A stretch of 64,000 bases of DNA, taken from Candidatus Pseudobacter hemicellulosilyticus. Its GTDB lineage: Bacteria > Bacteroidota > Bacteroidia > Chitinophagales > Chitinophagaceae. Made by a program: the position numbers and the translations under genes. Below are positions 24,597 to 34,266 of this stretch, piece by piece. Every line of letters begins with the position of its first letter. Position 1 is the stretch's first letter. The stretch is taken from contig CP119311.1 of assembly GCA_029202545.1 (NCBI GenBank), positions 5,580,001 through 5,644,000 of the forward strand, read 5' to 3'. Under the pieces are notes generated by a model. That model made no database searches, had not been told where the DNA came from, and was given only the letters and a program-made list of their open reading frames with translations.

Positions 24597-26573
24597 TTAC
24601 TTTGCGGCAGGCGATAAAATGACGCTTGTGCCATGCGGCAAACCGGCATGCCATTCTATTGTCCACCCTGCCTCTTTGGCTCTTTTTTGCATATTCAGCA
24701 ATCCGTTCCCTTCTTTTTTCATAGCATCTGTATCCTTTATACCGGTACCGTCATCTGATATCCTTATGCCGGAAACGGTATCATCCGATTCAAGCAATAT
24801 GCTTATTTCCTTTGCCCTGCCATGTTTAAGGGAATTGGTAATAGCCTCCTGCATGATACGGAAAAGATGAAATGCCTGTGAAGGGGTAAGCGCCAGATCC
24901 TTCTCTATTGCCTCTATAACATTTATAGCAATATGGGGATAACTGGGCTGAATACGCTGGATGAATATTTTGATCCGGTCGCTGATGGCTGTAAGCGACA
25001 GGTCTTCTTTTTTCAGGGCCCAGATAGTATCATTCAATTGCGACACAATTGCCTGTGAATTATTACGCAGTTCATGCAGCACCTTATTGTTTTGCATGCG
25101 CTCCTGGCCTAATGACAGAAAATCAAGGTTGGAAACAATGGAAGCGGCATAGGCGCCCAGGTTATCGTGCAGGTCCGCCGCAATACGTTTGCGTTCGTTC
25201 TCCTCTGCTTTTGTAACTGACTGCGCTGCTATCAGCTTTTCTCTTTCCAATATGGCATTCAGCTTATATTTTTCCTTTTTTCTATAACCATAGAACAACA
25301 AACCTGAAATAATGGCAATAAACACTGCCATTCCCAGGAAAGCATAAAAGCGGTTATTTTTTCGGGTAATATCCAGCTTTTGCTGTATAATGGTATTCTC
25401 TTTTTTCTGTACTTCATAGTTTGTCTGCAACTCTGCTATGGCCTGGGCAGAATTATAGTGATAAAAGGAATCTTTTGCAGTTATTATCTGTTCAAGCATA
25501 TGCTGATAGGAACTGTCATCCCCATTCAGCTTATAACATTTTGCCAGCGCCTTATAATATTCAAGCCGGATATTTATATTATTGGTAAAATTCTTTGTAT
25601 TCCCATCATTGCTCATATGCAGATCCCCGGTTACAAGCGCATTTTTGCAATATTGTATGGCCTTGCCAAGCTGATCTGTCTGGATGTAAAAATCTATGAG
25701 GCTTAAATTGTCATCTACATATACAGCACTATCGCCGGATTGCTGACGAAGTGCAATCAGTTCTTTCAGGGTAGATTCCGCCGCTTCCAGTTTGCCCGAT
25801 GCCAGAAAAATAGCGGATCGCTTTTGCAGGGCGATGGCGAGGTTATACAAATTTTCTGTTTCTTTAAAGATCCTGATCCCCTTTTCTATATTGCTATCCG
25901 CAGAATCTGTTTTTTTCAGCAGGCTATAGGCTTCCGCCGTATTCACAAAGATGGCGGCACGGATCGATTGGTGCATGGGCGCATCCGTTGTAAGCGCAAG
26001 CGCTCCCGATAACCAGGTCAGGGCTTCCCGGGGCTTGTTCCTGGCAAGCGCTATAGACCCGATGGAATTGGTGTTTTCTGCAAGCGTAAGCGTATCCTTA
26101 TATGTTTCTGCTTCCTTCACGATCCTGTATAATACCGTTAAAGCTTCCCGGTAGCGGGAATGCATAGCATAGCTCATTGCTTTTAACCTGCTCGCCTTAA
26201 AATAAACAGCACGGCTGCCCGGATCAGCCACATCATTTTCCTGAATAACAGGAGCTACCGTAAAAAGTACACTATCCGTCCAGCCCCATCGCATATAGTC
26301 GTACGCCACTGCCAGCTCTGCCAGGTCTTTTAAACGCTTATTGGTAGTTCTGCCGGCAATTTCTCTTGCCAGGAACGAATAGTAGTCAAGCGTATCTCTT
26401 GCCATACTTTTATATTCATCGCAGAGGTCAAGGATAGCCTTCAGTTGCTGCTCCTGTCCTTTTGCACTGTAAACCCGCTGCAGTAAACTATCTGTCACGC
26501 GCGTTTGCCCGCGTCCGCAAAGGGACACGAGGAGCAGCAGAAAAATACCTGTACAGTAATGAATGATCCTCAT
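24597..26573 (-). CDS. TPR-containing sensor histidine kinase (HisKA_3 type)
   Basis: 658 residues: cleavable signal peptide, a periplasmic array of TPR-like helices (about 30-385; e.g. PREALTWLSGALALT, KLEAAESTLKELIALRQQSGD), one TM (409-430), a coiled linker, a HisKA_3 dimerisation domain with H469 in AADLHDNLGAYA, and HATPase_c (N-box NSLKHGRA, DDGTGI, GNGLLNMQKRA). This is the standard Bacteroidota partner of NarL-type regulators. The periplasmic TPR probably senses a protein or peptide ligand. It is divergent from the large lipoprotein at 26828. Confidence 0.94.
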   Translation of the reverse strand: MRIIHYCTGIFLLLLVSLCGRGQTRVTDSLLQRVYSAKGQEQQLKAILDLCDEYKSMARDTLDYYSFLAREIAGRTTNKRLKDLAELAVAYDYMRWGWTDSVLFTVAPVIQENDVADPGSRAVYFKASRLKAMSYAMHSRYREALTVLYRIVKEAETYKDTLTLAENTNSIGSIALARNKPREALTWLSGALALTTDAPMHQSIRAAIFVNTAEAYSLLKKTDSADSNIEKGIRIFKETENLYNLAIALQKRSAIFLASGKLEAAESTLKELIALRQQSGDSAVYVDDNLSLIDFYIQTDQLGKAIQYCKNALVTGDLHMSNDGNTKNFTNNINIRLEYYKALAKCYKLNGDDSSYQHMLEQIITAKDSFYHYNSAQAIAELQTNYEVQKKENTIIQQKLDITRKNNRFYAFLGMAVFIAIISGLLFYGYRKKEKYKLNAILEREKLIAAQSVTKAEENERKRIAADLHDNLGAYAASIVSNLDFLSLGQERMQNNKVLHELRNNSQAIVSQLNDTIWALKKEDLSLTAISDRIKIFIQRIQPSYPHIAINVIEAIEKDLALTPSQAFHLFRIMQEAITNSLKHGRAKEISILLESDDTVSGIRISDDGTGIKDTDAMKKEGNGLLNMQKRAKEAGWTIEWHAGLPHGTSVILSPAAK

Positions 26574-26782
26574 GGGCAGTGCCGGTTCAAAGTAATAGCT
26601 AAAATTAAATAAAGCTTTAATAGAATATACCGGATACTACAAATTAAGTATCCCTTCAGAGAAAAGCATATCAAGCTGTTTGTTATCAGGACTTTATATG
26701 CATTTTTCGAAATTTTCGGAAGCTCGCCATAATGGGCGGTACTACAAATTATGTATTTATACTTCTGAGCCCCTTTTTCACT

Positions 26783-26812
26783 TTTGTCCGGCAATTCCTT
26801 TCGCTAATTTTT
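26783..26812 (+). promoter_or_regulatory. candidate promoter of the 1132-residue lipoprotein
   Basis: TTTG (26783-26786), 18 nt, then TAATTTTT (26805-26812), one mismatch to TAnnTTTG, 16 nt before the ATG. The spacing is one or two bases short of the usual 19-20. Confidence 0.4.
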
Positions 26813-26827
26813 AAGCCCTGAGCAATT

Positions 26828-29800
26828 ATGAGCAAGAAATTTATCTACCTGCTGCTACTGCCCGTATTATTATGCGCCTGCAGAAAAAACAACGCGCCAG
26901 AACCTGATACCAGGATCCCGGATATCCCCAAGGAAGGGATCAATATCCAGACCAGCGTGTTTGGAAGAATTGTTAATGAGAAAGAGGAACCGCTGACCGG
27001 TGTGACCGTGTCTGGGGGAGGCGCTACTGTACTCACCGACGTGAACGGCATTTTTATATTGAAAGATGTTATGCTTGACCAGGCCAGGGCTTATATTACT
27101 GCCACAAAACCTGGTTACTTTAATGGCTCGCGCACTTTCCGGCCTGTAAAAGGAGGAATGACAAGACCACCACTGATCAAATTGCTGGCCCAGAAAAGCA
27201 TTGGTACTATCAATGCTGCTGCCGGCGGTTCCGTGACCTCAAAAGGCGGTATTAAGATTGCACTGCCCGCTGACGCCTTAGACGGATACGGCGGAACGGT
27301 AACGGTAGTAGCCAGTTATGTGAACCCTACCAGTCCTGATTTTTTTGCCCGTATGCCGGGCGATCTTGCAGCTGATAACAAAGACAATAAAAGAGGAGCC
27401 CTGATTTCCTACGGCATGTCGCATATTGACCTGTTAGACGACAAAGGCAATAAACTAAAGATCAAAGCCGGCAAGCAGGCAACCGTTACCCTGCCTGTTC
27501 CGAAAAGCCTGCAGGGAAGCGCCACCCCTTCAATCGATATGTGGTATTTTGATGAAACCAAAGGGATCTGGAAGCAGGAAGGTACGGGTACCTATCAGAA
27601 TGGCGGATATACCGGCCAGGTATCGCATTTCTCCATCTGGAATTACGATCACTGGAACCCATTGGGCAGCCTGCCTTTTATCTTGCGTTGGATGCTTTCT
27701 AAAATATCCAGCATGCCCCCCGAAGGCCAGGAGGAAATTATGAATAACCCGCCCGACTTTCTGCTGACCGTAAAAGACAAAAAAACAAAAACAACGCTGT
27801 ACAGTGACGTATTTCCTCCACCCGCTCCCAAAGCTGGCAGCATGCCGCCAGAAGCCACCAGCGAGGTCACCTTTCAGATACCTACCGTAACGGATGTGAT
27901 GGAGGTGACGGTTACACCTGTGCAGCCAGGCGGCCCCGACTATCCCGTTAACCCCAATTATTCACCCACGGAAGATGAAGTCCCCCCTCCTGCCCCAAGT
28001 TATGCTACGGAAGCCGAAAGCGTTACCGTAGAAGTAACACCTACCAATCCACCAACCACCATCACCATTACCCTTCCTCCACAAGGCGGCGGGGGCGGCG
28101 GTAATGGCGAAACGGTAGTGAACGTGAACGGCAAAGCAGTGAATTGCAACAACAAACCTGTAACTACCGGTTATGCCTTCCTGAGCATGCGCAGTGGCAA
28201 CACGATAGTCAAAAGCACTACAGCGCCCATATATGGTAACGAAGGACGTTTTACAGTGCAATACATATTTTATACGGCCCAGCTGAACAGGGTAGATAAT
28301 GTGGTATTGACTGTGTACGACCTGGCGACGGGCAAAAAAAGCAAGGATCAAAAAATTCAGGTGAACCCGTCGGTAGCTCATATGTTACAGGAACCAGTAG
28401 TGGTATGTGATAACAATGGCGGCGGCGACAACGGCAATGCAAAAGTATATAATGGCAATTATTCCATCAACGATGCCAAAACGCTGAAGGCATTTATTGA
28501 TTCCGGGTATAATGAGGTCAGCGGTATGCTGTATGTGAGTAACCAGTCGGACCTGGGCGGAATAATAACACTTAAAAAAGTATGGGGGCTGGAATTGAGA
28601 AGTAATACCGTTACCAGCCTGGGTGGACTGGCAGAACTGGAAAGCATATCCTACTTATCGCTGGTGGCCAATGGCCAGCTGGTGAATGCAGCCTTTCCCA
28701 AACTCGCCAATAAGGACATACAGGGTATTCATATTAATCATAATTATTCACTTACAGCGCTTACACTCCCTTCCATTGAGAATGTGAGCCCATTGGGCAA
28801 TGATAATATAAGTATCACCGGTAACCCGCTATTAAAAACATTGTCCATTCCAAACCTGAGATCGGTGAATAAATGCGGGAATATCGAGATCACCAACACA
28901 CTGCTGGAAAACCTGAATACTTTTGCCAATGCAAGCGGAACGCTGGGTAGCTGGGGCCTGACGCTTGTTGACAATCCAGCCCTTACTTCCGTAAGTGGGC
29001 TAAAGAATGTGGTGATCACCGCAAGGTTGATGATAGATCAGTGTATAAAGCTTTCAACCCTTGACGGCATCAATATTCCAGCTGATATGACAGACTATGT
29101 AACGCTCCACCGGAATGATCTGCTCAAGGATATAACAGCCGTATCCAATAAACTGAAAACAACAGGCGGGCTCAGCATACAATTGAATAAAGCCCTGGTA
29201 ACAGCCAGTTTCCCGCTGTATGAAAAAGGGAACCTGTCCTGTAAAGAAAATGCATCGCTTGCCAGCCTCAGCCTTCCAAAATTCAGGGAAGCCGCTTCGG
29301 TAGATATCTCAAATAATGTTAAACTGGCTTCTATAAATATGGATGCGCTGGCAACGCTGAGCAACTCTTTTAATCTTGACGGAGGCTATGAAAAAGTACA
29401 GGCATTGACAACCTTTGATCTTCCTGCCTTAAAAACATGTGGTCGATTTACCATTGTTAATTGTGCAGCTATTACCCACCTGGATGGTTTTGCCAGTCTT
29501 GAATTTGTAGACGGGGACCTTGTCATTTCAAATGCCAATATTCCCGGCGCCAATCTCAAACTGCAAACCATCAATGGGTTCAATAAGCTAACAGAGGTCC
29601 GGTTTTCCCTTGGACTGGAAACTGCCGCAAGTTCCGGCGATGGTCTGGTAGGCTACGATGGACCACTCAACAGTATAAAAGGCTTTAAAAACCTGAAAAA
29701 AGTTGGCGCCATGTTCAATATCGGCGGCAAGAACCTGCAGGATATTTCCGGATTTTCAAACCTGGAAAGCATTGGGCAGGATTTCCGGATCATCACTACA

Positions 29801-30226
29801 GGGTTGACAGGACTGGAAGGTTTTGCAAAGCTAAGTTCTTCGGGACTGAATGAGAACAGGGCCATTTTCATACAGACCAATACAAAACTTACTTCGCTGA
29901 AAGGGCTGGCTTCGCTGTCAACCATTGTAGGCATCTTTATCGCCCGTAATCCCGAATTAAAGGATCTGCAGGGCCTGGAAAAAATAAAATCCATCAGATA
30001 CGGCATTACGGTTTCGGTCAATGATAAGCTGACGAATATAGATGGATTGGCGAATGTTGAAGGCGCCATCAGCAGCATCAACATCACGGAGAACAAAGTA
30101 CTGGCCAATTTATGCGGGATCACAAAACTGGTAAAAGGAGGGGGCAATACAGGAGTATATGCAGTCTCTGGAAATGCCCATAATCCTACTGTGGACAATA
30201 TCAAGGCCGGGAACTGCAGTAAATAA
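26828..30226 (+). CDS. giant repeat-rich surface lipoprotein with carboxypeptidase-regulatory-like domain and LRR-like solenoid
   Basis: 1132 residues. Lipobox LCAC with C18. A carboxypeptidase-regulatory-like (transthyretin-type) domain spans ~40-115 (VFGRIVNEKEEPLTGVTVSGG). An intermediate region resembles metazoan ZU5-like/GAIN-adjacent 'IPADAL' folds (GGIKIALPADALDGYGGTVTVVASYV). A proline- and glycine-rich linker (about 345-440, with a six-Gly run) follows. The C-terminal ~580 residues form an LRR-like beta solenoid (repeats such as LxSLxGLAxLxxIxxxxIxxNxxL; NLKKVGAMFNIGGKNLQDISGFSNLESIGQDFRI), similar to receptor L-domains and bacterial surface LRR proteins. Likely adhesive or ligand-binding at the cell surface. 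Divergent from the two-component system. Confidence 0.75.
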   Translation: MSKKFIYLLLLPVLLCACRKNNAPEPDTRIPDIPKEGINIQTSVFGRIVNEKEEPLTGVTVSGGGATVLTDVNGIFILKDVMLDQARAYITATKPGYFNGSRTFRPVKGGMTRPPLIKLLAQKSIGTINAAAGGSVTSKGGIKIALPADALDGYGGTVTVVASYVNPTSPDFFARMPGDLAADNKDNKRGALISYGMSHIDLLDDKGNKLKIKAGKQATVTLPVPKSLQGSATPSIDMWYFDETKGIWKQEGTGTYQNGGYTGQVSHFSIWNYDHWNPLGSLPFILRWMLSKISSMPPEGQEEIMNNPPDFLLTVKDKKTKTTLYSDVFPPPAPKAGSMPPEATSEVTFQIPTVTDVMEVTVTPVQPGGPDYPVNPNYSPTEDEVPPPAPSYATEAESVTVEVTPTNPPTTITITLPPQGGGGGGNGETVVNVNGKAVNCNNKPVTTGYAFLSMRSGNTIVKSTTAPIYGNEGRFTVQYIFYTAQLNRVDNVVLTVYDLATGKKSKDQKIQVNPSVAHMLQEPVVVCDNNGGGDNGNAKVYNGNYSINDAKTLKAFIDSGYNEVSGMLYVSNQSDLGGIITLKKVWGLELRSNTVTSLGGLAELESISYLSLVANGQLVNAAFPKLANKDIQGIHINHNYSLTALTLPSIENVSPLGNDNISITGNPLLKTLSIPNLRSVNKCGNIEITNTLLENLNTFANASGTLGSWGLTLVDNPALTSVSGLKNVVITARLMIDQCIKLSTLDGINIPADMTDYVTLHRNDLLKDITAVSNKLKTTGGLSIQLNKALVTASFPLYEKGNLSCKENASLASLSLPKFREAASVDISNNVKLASINMDALATLSNSFNLDGGYEKVQALTTFDLPALKTCGRFTIVNCAAITHLDGFASLEFVDGDLVISNANIPGANLKLQTINGFNKLTEVRFSLGLETAASSGDGLVGYDGPLNSIKGFKNLKKVGAMFNIGGKNLQDISGFSNLESIGQDFRIITTGLTGLEGFAKLSSSGLNENRAIFIQTNTKLTSLKGLASLSTIVGIFIARNPELKDLQGLEKIKSIRYGITVSVNDKLTNIDGLANVEGAISSINITENKVLANLCGITKLVKGGGNTGVYAVSGNAHNPTVDNIKAGNCSK

Positions 30227-30381
30227 GTAAGCTTAAGACCTGGCGTACAGCTCCCGGCATGACAGGCAAGGAGAGTGGGAAATAAAGCAGCTTTTGCCTG
30301 TTTGCCCCTCTCCATTGTCTGCTTCTACCCTGTCGGGATCATTGATTAAGGATTACCTTCATATCCATAATCAATATAACT

Positions 30382-30839
30382 ATGCCAGACATTATTCATC
30401 GGATCGGTATCCGGTCTACCGCCGGGGCGGTCTACAATGCGGTAGCCACTGTAGAAGGGCTGAGCAACTGGTGGACCAATGAAGTGACAGGAAACGAACA
30501 GGTGAATGAAAAATAGCCTTCCGGTTCCGCTCAGCTGATGGCAGTGTAAAAGGAGAAATGCTGATGCAGGTTGACCTGCTGGCACCGGAGCAGGCAGTCC
30601 GCTGGACCTGCCTGGAGGGGCCGGCAGAATGGATCGGGACCACCTTTAGCTTTGAGTTGTCAGAACAGGACGGGCAGATCATCCTGCTGTTTGGGCACAG
30701 GGGCTGGAAAGAGCCCGTGGAGTTCATGGCGCATTGCAGCATGAAATGGGCGGTATTCCTGTTAAGCCTGCGGGAATATGTAGAAACAGGCAGTGGGAAA
30801 CCCTCGCCTTATGATCTGAAGATTGATAACTGGAACTGA
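30382..30839 (+). pseudogene. SRPBCC (AHSA1/START-like) protein, frameshifted
   Basis: The ATG at 30382 opens a frame (MPDIIHRIGIRSTAGAVYNAVATVEG, ending VNEK) that hits TAG at 30514-30516. The same protein continues in the next frame as IAFRFRSADGSVKGEMLMQVD and runs to the stop at 30837-30839, giving a coherent ~152-residue SRPBCC ligand-binding fold ending in YVETGSGKPSPYDLKIDNWN. The junction lies at a run of five A's (30509-30513); one additional A would restore a single frame. Either a recent inactivating deletion or a sequencing error. Confidence 0.75.
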
Positions 30840-30860
30840 TGGACATTTCCTTTGAAGCAG

Positions 30861-31499
30861 CTACATTTCCCCTATCCTGTCCAGCTCAACAATATGCTTT
30901 CCGGCAGGCAGCAGTTTAGGCGCGCGGGCCAGTTTTTCGGCCAGCACAGCAGTTGGCAGAGGCCGGAACTTGCGGAACAATCCCAACCTGTTAAGTACGC
31001 TCAGCAGGCCGACAGTTATCCGCTCTCCTGACCGGTCAGAATCTTTCCGTAACAAGACCCCTGGCCTGAAAATAATATATTGCTCAAATGAAAGGCTGGC
31101 AATGGCCTCTTCCAGTTTGCCTTTCAGGCCGGAATAAAAGACACGGCTGGAAGGGGAAGCACCATATGCAGATAACAGTACAGCGGCAGGCACTGCATTC
31201 CGCCTGGCTATCTCCGCAAACCGCAAGGGGATCTCATAATCAATATGCCATTGTTTTTCTTTGGAGCCGGCTGTTTTCAACGTAGTACCCAAACAGGAGA
31301 ACCATACATCGCCGGTGATGGTCCCGGCCACTTCTTCCAGTTTGTCAAAATCGGTCAGCACCTCGGTCAATCCGGGATGGACTATTCCAGTGGAACGACG
31401 GACAAATACGATTACCTCAGTATAATCAGGATCCTGCAATAGCACCCTGACAAGGTCTTTTCCGGTAGCGCCTGTAGCACCAATGATCAAAGCTTTCAT
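30861..31499 (-). CDS. NAD(P)-binding Rossmann protein (TIP30-like SDR)
   Basis: 212 residues with the nucleotide-binding motif G7-A-T-G10-A-T-G13 after MKALII, R35 near the end of beta-2 (VFVRRSTG), and the segments SCLGTT and LLSAYGASPSSRVFYSGLKGKLEEAI, which include a Y-x-x-x-L-K stretch. It resembles the atypical SDR family of oxidoreductase-like proteins and is a distant paralogue of the protein at 2719-3381. Function unknown. Its stop lies 21 nt from the convergent frameshifted SRPBCC gene. Confidence 0.8.
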   Translation of the reverse strand: MKALIIGATGATGKDLVRVLLQDPDYTEVIVFVRRSTGIVHPGLTEVLTDFDKLEEVAGTITGDVWFSCLGTTLKTAGSKEKQWHIDYEIPLRFAEIARRNAVPAAVLLSAYGASPSSRVFYSGLKGKLEEAIASLSFEQYIIFRPGVLLRKDSDRSGERITVGLLSVLNRLGLFRKFRPLPTAVLAEKLARAPKLLPAGKHIVELDRIGEM

Positions 31500-31517
31500 A
31501 ATGATGATTAAAATAAT

Positions 31518-31550
31518 AAAAAGATCGCTGAAAAAGTCAGCGATCTTTTT
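31518..31550 (-). terminator. terminator downstream of DoxX
   Basis: A 14-bp perfect stem AAAAAGATCGCTGA/TCAGCGATCTTTTT with a 5-nt loop. On the minus strand it is followed by more T-rich sequence, so it can end transcripts of the DoxX gene. It also isolates the SDR gene whose start is at 31499. Confidence 0.75.
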
Positions 31551-31574
31551 ATTTCTGCAGGGCTAATTAAAAAA

Positions 31575-31597
31575 GACGCACCTGGGTGCGTCCTTTT
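31575..31597. terminator. second terminator downstream of DoxX
   Basis: GACGCAC (31575-31581) pairs with GTGCGTC (31586-31592) around CTGG, with an A-run on the left and a T-run on the right, so it works in both directions. Placed in series with the hairpin at 31518. Confidence 0.7.
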
Positions 31598-31681
31598 TGC
31601 TTTATTCAGTACCTGGAAGGCATAGCTCCTGCCTTCCCTGTTATTTACGGGAATTTGAAAAGTGGGCGGCCAGCTTCCGCA

Positions 31682-32068
31682 TCAATTAACGGCGCCGGTT
31701 GCTGGCGGGTAAGTCCGGAACAATCGCTGTTTCAGTTCCGGGAAACGCAATGCACTGACGATCCAGATCAGGGCTTCTATTACCAGTACCACCAGCAGGG
31801 GTTGCCCGAATATAAAATGTACGGCTATGGCGCCGCCCATATAGGCCATGCCCAGTAAGGCGCCCACTACCCCGGTCCTGGGGATCAGGAAAAGTACTGC
31901 AATGATCAGTTCCAGGCTGCCCAGTATCCGGAGATGGGCCAGTCCGCCCAGCCCTTTTACCATTTCTTCGTTTCCACCCATCAGCTTAAAGGAGCCGCTG
32001 CCAATGAATACAAAGGCCACTACGCCAGCCAGTACCCAATGAAGGATTGTCTTTGTTCTGTTATTCAT
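31682..32068 (-). CDS. DoxX-family membrane protein
   Basis: 128 residues from the ATG at 32068 (an in-frame ATG at 32092 gives an unlikely hydrophilic extension). Four hydrophobic helices (about 9-27, 42-60, 67-85, 91-108), with the family pattern FIGSGSFKLMGGNEEMV between helices 1 and 2 and LRILGSLELIIAVLFLIPRTG. DoxX-like proteins often accompany HxlR regulators and stress responses; the biochemical role is unresolved. It is divergent from the HxlR gene at 32161 with a ~90-bp shared promoter region, and is the probable target of that regulator. Confidence 0.85.
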   Translation of the reverse strand: MNNRTKTILHWVLAGVVAFVFIGSGSFKLMGGNEEMVKGLGGLAHLRILGSLELIIAVLFLIPRTGVVGALLGMAYMGGAIAVHFIFGQPLLVVLVIEALIWIVSALRFPELKQRLFRTYPPATGAVN

Positions 32069-32160
32069 TAATTGATTTTTTGTAGGACCCAAAAGTATAA
32101 CCAGGATGGTATACCTTTGTCACCTGTTACTAAAAGGTTACTGGTTACAAAAAGGATACT

Positions 32161-32520
32161 ATGGTAAAAAATAGCTGGGCTGAAAAACATGGTGAGGGCT
32201 GCACCAAAGCGCGACTGGCGATCCAGGACACCCTGGACGTGGTAGGCGGCAAATGGAAACTGGTGCTGATAGCCATTCTCGGGCAAGGCAAAAAACGGTT
32301 CCGCGAACTGTCGCGCGAAGCTGGCATATCACCCCGGATCCTTTCCAAGGAACTCCATGAGCTGGAAATGAACGGACTGGTCACCAGGACCGTCTGTAAT
32401 ACCCGGCCCGTGACGGTGGAGTATGCGCTTACCCCCTACAGCGATACACTGGCGGAAGTGGTCAGCGCTATGCATAACTGGGGAATAGAACACCGGAAAA
32501 AGATAGTGCAGAAAGTTTAA
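32161..32520 (+). CDS. HxlR family transcriptional regulator
   Basis: 119 residues. Classic HxlR winged helix: C14 followed by TLDVVGGKWKLVLIAILGQGKKRFRELSREAGISPRILSKELHELEMNGLVTRTV and the wing TVEYALTPYSDTLAEVVSAMHNWG. The single N-terminal cysteine is the position used for redox or electrophile sensing in several HxlR members. Divergent from DoxX, which it most likely represses. Confidence 0.92.
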   Translation: MVKNSWAEKHGEGCTKARLAIQDTLDVVGGKWKLVLIAILGQGKKRFRELSREAGISPRILSKELHELEMNGLVTRTVCNTRPVTVEYALTPYSDTLAEVVSAMHNWGIEHRKKIVQKV

Positions 32521-32688
32521 TGACAGTTCCGTCAGGGACAGCCATCTCAGCCACCAGGTACAGGAAAGTCCAGGATAACCATCAACATGGATCTATGGCT
32601 ACCCTCCAGACCCGGCCCTGAGCCATCCGGCAACAGCAGGAACATAAGGATCTGCCAACTGTTTACAAATAACAGGCTACGCGCTGTT

Positions 32689-34266
32689 TCACCTCCTTTC
32701 CAGCAGCACACAATACACATCATTCTCCCGCAGTGGTAACTCCTGTCTGAAGACACCCTCTTTCCCTACCGTAATGGTCTTGCTTATCTTCGGCTGGTCC
32801 GCATTCTTTGCTTTGATCTCCGCTACCTGCGGGCGGGTCAGCTGGCCGGGAGCGCCCAGGTCCAGGTAACTGGTATACGCATCATTGGCCCGGTAGCCGG
32901 TCTTATATACGTTCAGCTGGTATTTGCCGGGAGGCAGTTTATTCAGTTCAATAGCCAGGCTGCCTTTGTTATTGGGCGGCAGATCCCGGTTATAGTAAGA
33001 TTGGTTGTTGACCGTATCACCGGGATGGGTATTGGTAAAATCCCAGCAGAGCAATTGCACATTACCCTTGTTGTCCCGGCAGGCCCAGGAAGAAGCATCA
33101 CTATTTTGCAATGCCTGGTCCCCCAGCCTGTTCAGGTATTTGTAGCCATAAAAGGCCGCTTTGTTGATATCCTGGTAATTGATCAGCCCAAAGCCGCCAT
33201 GGAAGGGCGTTGTGCGGATACCAGGTTCTTCAAAGATATCAGTAAAGGTCCAGTAAGACATGGACTGGACAGCATCGCCGCTCTGCCTGATCTTTTCAAG
33301 GATATAGGCGGCTTCATGATAGCTGTCGTGGATAGGATCCGCCGGCGTATAGGAAGCACTCCACTCGGTATAGTGCAGTTCCAGCCCGGGCAGGGCGGAA
33401 GCCGCTATCTGCCGGCGCACCTGCCGGATCTCGCCGGACACGGCGTCTTCTTTTTTACTGAGCTTGGTACCCATGCCGCCCATTTCATCCAGGAAACCCT
33501 GCTCTACGCCATAGGTATGCGTACTCACAAAATCCACCGGCGCTTTTTCCCTGACACAGAAATCAATGAACTCCGGCACCCAGGCGCTGCCCGCAGTGGC
33601 CGGGCCACCTACGCGATAAGCCGGAGAAACGGATTTCACGGCTTCGGCTGTGACTTTGTATAGTTTGAAGTATTCGGCCTGATCGCCGGTCCAGAAACCA
33701 TCTTTCAGGTTGGGTTCGTTCCAGACCTCAAAATACCATTCCTTCAGTTTTTCTTCCCCATACCTTTCCGTCCAATGCTGTACCAGGGATCTGATCAGGT
33801 GTCCCCATTTAGCATAATCCCGTGGCGGCGTCACATTGCCGCGCCACCAGAAGATGGTCTTGCTGCCGCTGGCCAGGCCCTGGGGCATAAAGCCAAATTC
33901 CACGAAGGGTTTGATACCGATGCGTTCAAAGAAATCATATAGCTCGTCAATATACTGCCAGTTATAGATAGGCTGGCCATTCCTGTCTTCCCCGAAATAC
34001 ACGCCCATATCATCTGTCAGCAGACCATGCATGCGGATATAGCGGAAGCCGCATTGTTCTTTGGCATATTGGAGTTGCCGCTGCCAGTCGGCCCGCAGGC
34101 CTTCATTGGCCCTGCCGGCGCCTACACAGGCATTGAAGTTCCTGTTCAGGGGACCCAGCACTTTGCTGACATCAATGGTAATTTTTCGGGAGGCAGTTTG
34201 TTGCTGCTGAGCAAGGGCTGGAAAGGAAAGAGATAAGATCGTTAGTACAAGGAGGGACTTTCTCAT
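32689..34266 (-). CDS. GH39 family glycoside hydrolase (beta-xylosidase-like)
   Basis: 525 residues from the ATG at 34266 (a further upstream ATG would precede an unlikely extension). Signal peptide MRKSLLVLTILSLSFPALAQ. TIM-barrel clan GH-A enzyme with acid/base E184 in VWNEPNL and nucleophile E301 in HYTEWSASY, plus YIRMHGLLTDDM and VSTHTYG, as in GH39 beta-xylosidases and alpha-L-iduronidases. A C-terminal beta-sandwich (about 400-525) completes the family architecture. Exported retaining enzyme acting on xylosyl- or arabinosyl-type substrates. Its promoter region carries the palindrome at 34317-34335 shared with GH127 and PUL2. Confidence 0.9.
   Translation of the reverse strand: MRKSLLVLTILSLSFPALAQQQQTASRKITIDVSKVLGPLNRNFNACVGAGRANEGLRADWQRQLQYAKEQCGFRYIRMHGLLTDDMGVYFGEDRNGQPIYNWQYIDELYDFFERIGIKPFVEFGFMPQGLASGSKTIFWWRGNVTPPRDYAKWGHLIRSLVQHWTERYGEEKLKEWYFEVWNEPNLKDGFWTGDQAEYFKLYKVTAEAVKSVSPAYRVGGPATAGSAWVPEFIDFCVREKAPVDFVSTHTYGVEQGFLDEMGGMGTKLSKKEDAVSGEIRQVRRQIAASALPGLELHYTEWSASYTPADPIHDSYHEAAYILEKIRQSGDAVQSMSYWTFTDIFEEPGIRTTPFHGGFGLINYQDINKAAFYGYKYLNRLGDQALQNSDASSWACRDNKGNVQLLCWDFTNTHPGDTVNNQSYYNRDLPPNNKGSLAIELNKLPPGKYQLNVYKTGYRANDAYTSYLDLGAPGQLTRPQVAEIKAKNADQPKISKTITVGKEGVFRQELPLRENDVYCVLLERR

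Noticed and set aside
30505..30520. Programmed -1 frameshift in the SRPBCC gene
   Set aside because: No proper slippery heptamer in both sites and no downstream stimulatory structure is evident; a simple indel in the A-run is more likely.
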